DNA of 24,846 bases. Source: a virus. Position 1 is the first letter of the stretch; each line of letters opens with the position of its first letter. Below are positions 22,838 through 24,846 of this stretch, one piece after another. The stretch spans positions 1 to 24,846 of the IMG/VR virus record IMGVR_UViG_3300023440_000025. One strand, written 5' to 3'. A program made the position numbers and the translations under genes. The notes under the pieces were generated by a model. The model was not told the DNA's origin and made no database searches. It was given only the letters and a program-made list of their open reading frames with translations.

Positions 22838-23255
22838 AAGACTAGTTAATCAATGCACTTTAGGTGATGTGATTCTAGTAGGACAATCTAGAAAGAGTCC
22901 AAGCACCTGGACTAAAGCATGCCTTATTGACCAGGGCTACGTCTTGCACTCTATCAAGACAGATCGAGGCTGCCAAGTTGTAAAACAGCATCTAACAGAC
23001 TTTCTTGAACATGAAGGGAAGCCTTTAGGGCTTTTTCGTTTACGAGAGGATCTGATTGTTGCTGAAAGACCCAAGTTAATGCGCTATGTCCTTAAGCATT
23101 TACAGCTTCCTTGGTGGAATACCGTATTTCGTAAAGGGCCTTTTAGTATTGACAGAAATAATAAGTTTGATTTAACTCAGCTTCTTTTAGAATTTTGTAA
23201 GGCTCAAGATGTCTCCGAACTCGATAAGTTGGGGATGTTTGTACGTCTGCTATAA
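22824..23255 (+). CDS. Small protein, possibly a degenerate papain-fold (NlpC/P60-YiiX-like) relative
   Basis: A protein of 143 residues with AAGGAG seven bases before its ATG, overlapping the phospholipase gene by 14 bases. The order of elements resembles the permuted NlpC/P60 (YiiX/LRAT-like) fold: CTLGDVILVGQS at the start, then YVLHSIKTDRGCQVV, TDFLEHEGKPLGLFRLRE, and a C-terminal helical part with LLLEFCKAQDV. However, the usual His following the first block (SHV-type) is replaced (STWTKACL), and the placement of a catalytic Cys is not convincing. If related, it is probably inactive or altered. The assignment is tentative; coupling to the phospholipase is clear. Confidence 0.62.
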   Translation: MKASKRLVNQCTLGDVILVGQSRKSPSTWTKACLIDQGYVLHSIKTDRGCQVVKQHLTDFLEHEGKPLGLFRLREDLIVAERPKLMRYVLKHLQLPWWNTVFRKGPFSIDRNNKFDLTQLLLEFCKAQDVSELDKLGMFVRLL

Positions 23256-23256
23256 T
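23248..23256 (+). promoter_or_regulatory. Candidate extended -10 promoter before the neck/adaptor gene
   Basis: TGCTATAAT gives a TGn extension plus a perfect -10 box ending at 23256, with transcription expected near 23263, just before the GTG start at 23275. The -35 region is poor (TTGGGG at 23229-23234, 16-base spacer), which is tolerated in extended -10 promoters. The -10 box contains the stop codon of the preceding gene, so chance is possible. Confidence 0.42.
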
Positions 23257-23274
23257 CAGTTTGGGTGATGCTAC

Positions 23275-24303
23275 GTGGCAAAGAGAGAACCGATTCGGAC
23301 CTTAGAGGCTGGGGTCCTAAGGGCGCAATTTAAGGATAGCGCAGGAAACCCTATTGAGGCTTCTGGCGTCGAAGTGCTTCTGTTTGAGCCTGGACTTTGT
23401 CCTGGCCCAGACTTACCTACAATTTCTGGTCTAATTCCAAGCTACCTTGGAAATGGAACTTACCAGCTACAATTTACAGCTCAAGGTCCTGGAGGGGGCT
23501 GGATTGACCATTGGCGTGGATATGTACTTGGATCACTAACTACAGTTAATTTTAGTTTTGAAGTATTAGACAGTGGAATGATTCATGACTATCCAACGCT
23601 GGGACCGTGCGAAAATAACCTTATTGAGGTCACTCTCTCTTCTGGAATCAGAAGTCTAGCCGGAGCACCTCTTGAGGAAGAACACTCGTTCTTCTTTACA
23701 ACTACTTATACCCCACTTTACGCAGACGGCAGAAAAGCAAGACTTGCTTCTGGTGGACTATTAGCAAGTGTACCTGACTACACACTTTATAGCGCTCTCT
23801 TAGAAGCTTCTATTGAAGCAGATGCAATCACATTTGTTTATCCACCACTTAATGAAAAACTATTTATTCATGCTCGCCGTGAGTATGTGGCCTGTAAAGC
23901 TGCTATGGAAACAGCCATGAATGTTATAGCAGCGGGCGGAACTCTCAAGAGCAAGCGCTTAGCTGATTTTGCTGTTGAATACGACACTGGGGTCCTTAGT
24001 GATCTTGTTGGTCAATTGATGGATACTTGTAGGCGTTGGCAAGCCCAGGTTGAGGCAGGTGGTGGAGTAAGAGCCACAAGACAACCAAGGGGCGTAATTA
24101 AAGGAGAATTTGATCCAGACCGTCCAATAGTAGGTCGTGACTGGGAACCAATTTCTGCTGGCGACTTGCCTATTGGTAACGCAAAGAGAGTTCCCCATGG
24201 ACTTCGTCGCAGTAAAAAGACTTTCCGTCAGGGTCGATTTAATAAAACTATCCAGCCACGCCTTCGCGGAAAACCAGGCAAACCTCCTTGGGGTGAGTGG
24301 TAA
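23275..24303 (+). CDS. Probable neck/adaptor protein with partial Ig-like domain (342 aa)
   Basis: A protein of 342 residues from GTG 23275 (GGGTGA upstream; the ATG at 23268 is in another frame and stops early). Residues 8-95 form a beta domain (VLRAQFKDSAGNPIEASGVE ... GGWIDHWRGYVLGSL). Then comes GMIHDYPTL (101-109), followed by text resembling the closing strands of a Big_5 Ig domain: ENNLIEVTLSSGIRSLAGAP (113-132) and FFFTTTYTPLY. The C-terminal half is helical with a conserved look (SALLEASIEADAITFVYPPL ... ARREYVACKAAMETAMNV ... KRLADFAVEYD), similar to head-tail adaptor helical domains, and ends in a basic tail. Its position after the fibre/lipase block and before a Cys-rich virion gene fits a neck protein. 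The adaptor role is inferred. Confidence 0.75.
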   Translation: MAKREPIRTLEAGVLRAQFKDSAGNPIEASGVEVLLFEPGLCPGPDLPTISGLIPSYLGNGTYQLQFTAQGPGGGWIDHWRGYVLGSLTTVNFSFEVLDSGMIHDYPTLGPCENNLIEVTLSSGIRSLAGAPLEEEHSFFFTTTYTPLYADGRKARLASGGLLASVPDYTLYSALLEASIEADAITFVYPPLNEKLFIHARREYVACKAAMETAMNVIAAGGTLKSKRLADFAVEYDTGVLSDLVGQLMDTCRRWQAQVEAGGGVRATRQPRGVIKGEFDPDRPIVGRDWEPISAGDLPIGNAKRVPHGLRRSKKTFRQGRFNKTIQPRLRGKPGKPPWGEW

Positions 24304-24846
24304 TGGCTCTAAGAAGAAAAGATAACTTCTACGGAAATTGCTCTAAAAGCGGGGCAACTGAAATTGATCTTAGAACTGAGTTTAATTTTACCGCAGAGGG
24401 AGAATGTCCTGAGATTTCTAAGTTCCAGCCAGGTCTTTTACGCAGATTTCGCAGAGACTCAAATGGGAATAAAATCTTATGCTCTTGTGTCAGTCCTGTA
24501 ACAGGGGAACCTGATAGAGAGCGTAGATGCCCATATTGTCTAGGCGAAAGATATCAATGGGACGAAGAAGATATAACCTTTTATCACACTGAAGTAAACA
24601 CCGCATCTCAAACATCTGATCGAGAATCTTTAAGAGCCCCGGGTGTGATGAACACGCCATTACGTGGTTTTTGGATACAGTCTAAGTACACCTTGACTGA
24701 AGAAGATAAACTGGTACTATTGATCCTTGACAAGGAAGGAAATATAGCATTACCAATGCGGCGTCGGAGGCGTGGGGCTGAGGCCCTGCGGCGCGGAGTC
24801 GAGTCTTCAACAGCCGACCTTACCCCCAGCCGACCTTCCGCCAACC
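24303..24846 (+). CDS. Cys-rich virion-region protein, 3' partial (and probably chimeric at the end)
   Basis: An open frame starts at an ATG overlapping the previous stop (TAATG, GGGGTGAG upstream) and runs off the right edge, giving about 181 codons. A Cys cluster resembles a zinc ribbon: ILCSCVSPVTGEPDRERRCP with the following YCLGERYQW (CxC ... CxxC). After this come a helix-poor, charged region and LVLLILDKEGNIALP. From about nt 24757 the composition changes abruptly to GC-rich and the peptide becomes Arg-rich low complexity (MRRRRRGAEALRRGVESSTA), unlike the rest. The first ~150 codons are credible as a phage gene of the neck region. The last ~30 probably do not belong to it. The function is unknown. 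Confidence 0.7.
   Translation, partial: MALRRKDNFYGNCSKSGATEIDLRTEFNFTAEGECPEISKFQPGLLRRFRRDSNGNKILCSCVSPVTGEPDRERRCPYCLGERYQWDEEDITFYHTEVNTASQTSDRESLRAPGVMNTPLRGFWIQSKYTLTEEDKLVLLILDKEGNIALPMRRRRRGAEALRRGVESSTADLTPSRPSAN
24757..24846. other. GC-rich terminal segment, likely foreign or chimeric
   Basis: Hand counting gives 64 G or C in 90 bases (about 71%), against plainly AT-rich sequence immediately before. The reading frame stays open but encodes Arg-rich, non-phage-like text, and the opposite strand is open as well, as often happens in GC-rich DNA. The sequence lies exactly at the window end, the usual place for an assembly chimera. Confidence 0.6.

Overview
The window is a dense, single-strand (+) block of virion genes from a tailed double-stranded DNA bacteriophage (Caudoviricetes). 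The phage call rests on a large terminase with intact ATPase and nuclease motifs, a portal protein, a prohead protease/scaffold, an HK97-fold major capsid protein and phage-type fibre modules. Base composition looks AT-leaning throughout, except for the last ~90 bases. Shine-Dalgarno sites, GTG and TTG starts and sigma70-like promoters point to a bacterial host, but nothing names it. Genes overlap or lie within a few bases of each other. The only clear regulatory gap is just downstream of the capsid gene.

Layout. 1-2143: the end of one gene and four small Gly/Ala-rich, basic proteins with glycine-zipper-like segments. 2133-4106: large terminase. 4117-6757: three unrecognised genes, one with a membrane segment. 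6764-9955: portal protein, interrupted by a 326-residue intein and carrying a Mu gpF-like domain at its C-terminus. 9964-12315: prohead protease fused to a scaffold, with a strong internal ribosome site that should also yield the scaffold alone. 12333-14869: probable decoration/structural protein and major capsid protein. 14876-14941: a promoter interleaved with an intrinsic terminator. 14954-16694: small head gene and an Ig-like (Big_5) protein. 16694-21835: fibre/spike-like proteins built from shared N- and C-terminal modules plus HxH repeats. 21835-23255: a 54-residue protein, a patatin-like phospholipase and a small protein that may be a degenerate papain-fold (NlpC/P60-YiiX) relative. 23275-24303: probable neck/adaptor protein. 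24303-24846: Cys-rich gene running off the edge, whose last ~90 bases look foreign.

The left half makes the capsid and packages DNA: terminase and portal form the motor, protease and scaffold assemble and mature the procapsid, and decoration and capsid proteins form the shell. The right half carries neck and host-contact functions. The most noteworthy points are the intein in the conserved portal core, the probable in-frame internal scaffold start, the promoter whose start site falls inside a terminator stem, a phospholipase among fibre genes, and two complementary halves of an Ig-like domain at either end of the ~6.6 kb fibre/lipase block, which suggests insertion into an ancestral adaptor gene. 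All functional calls come from motif reading by eye; no database search was run.
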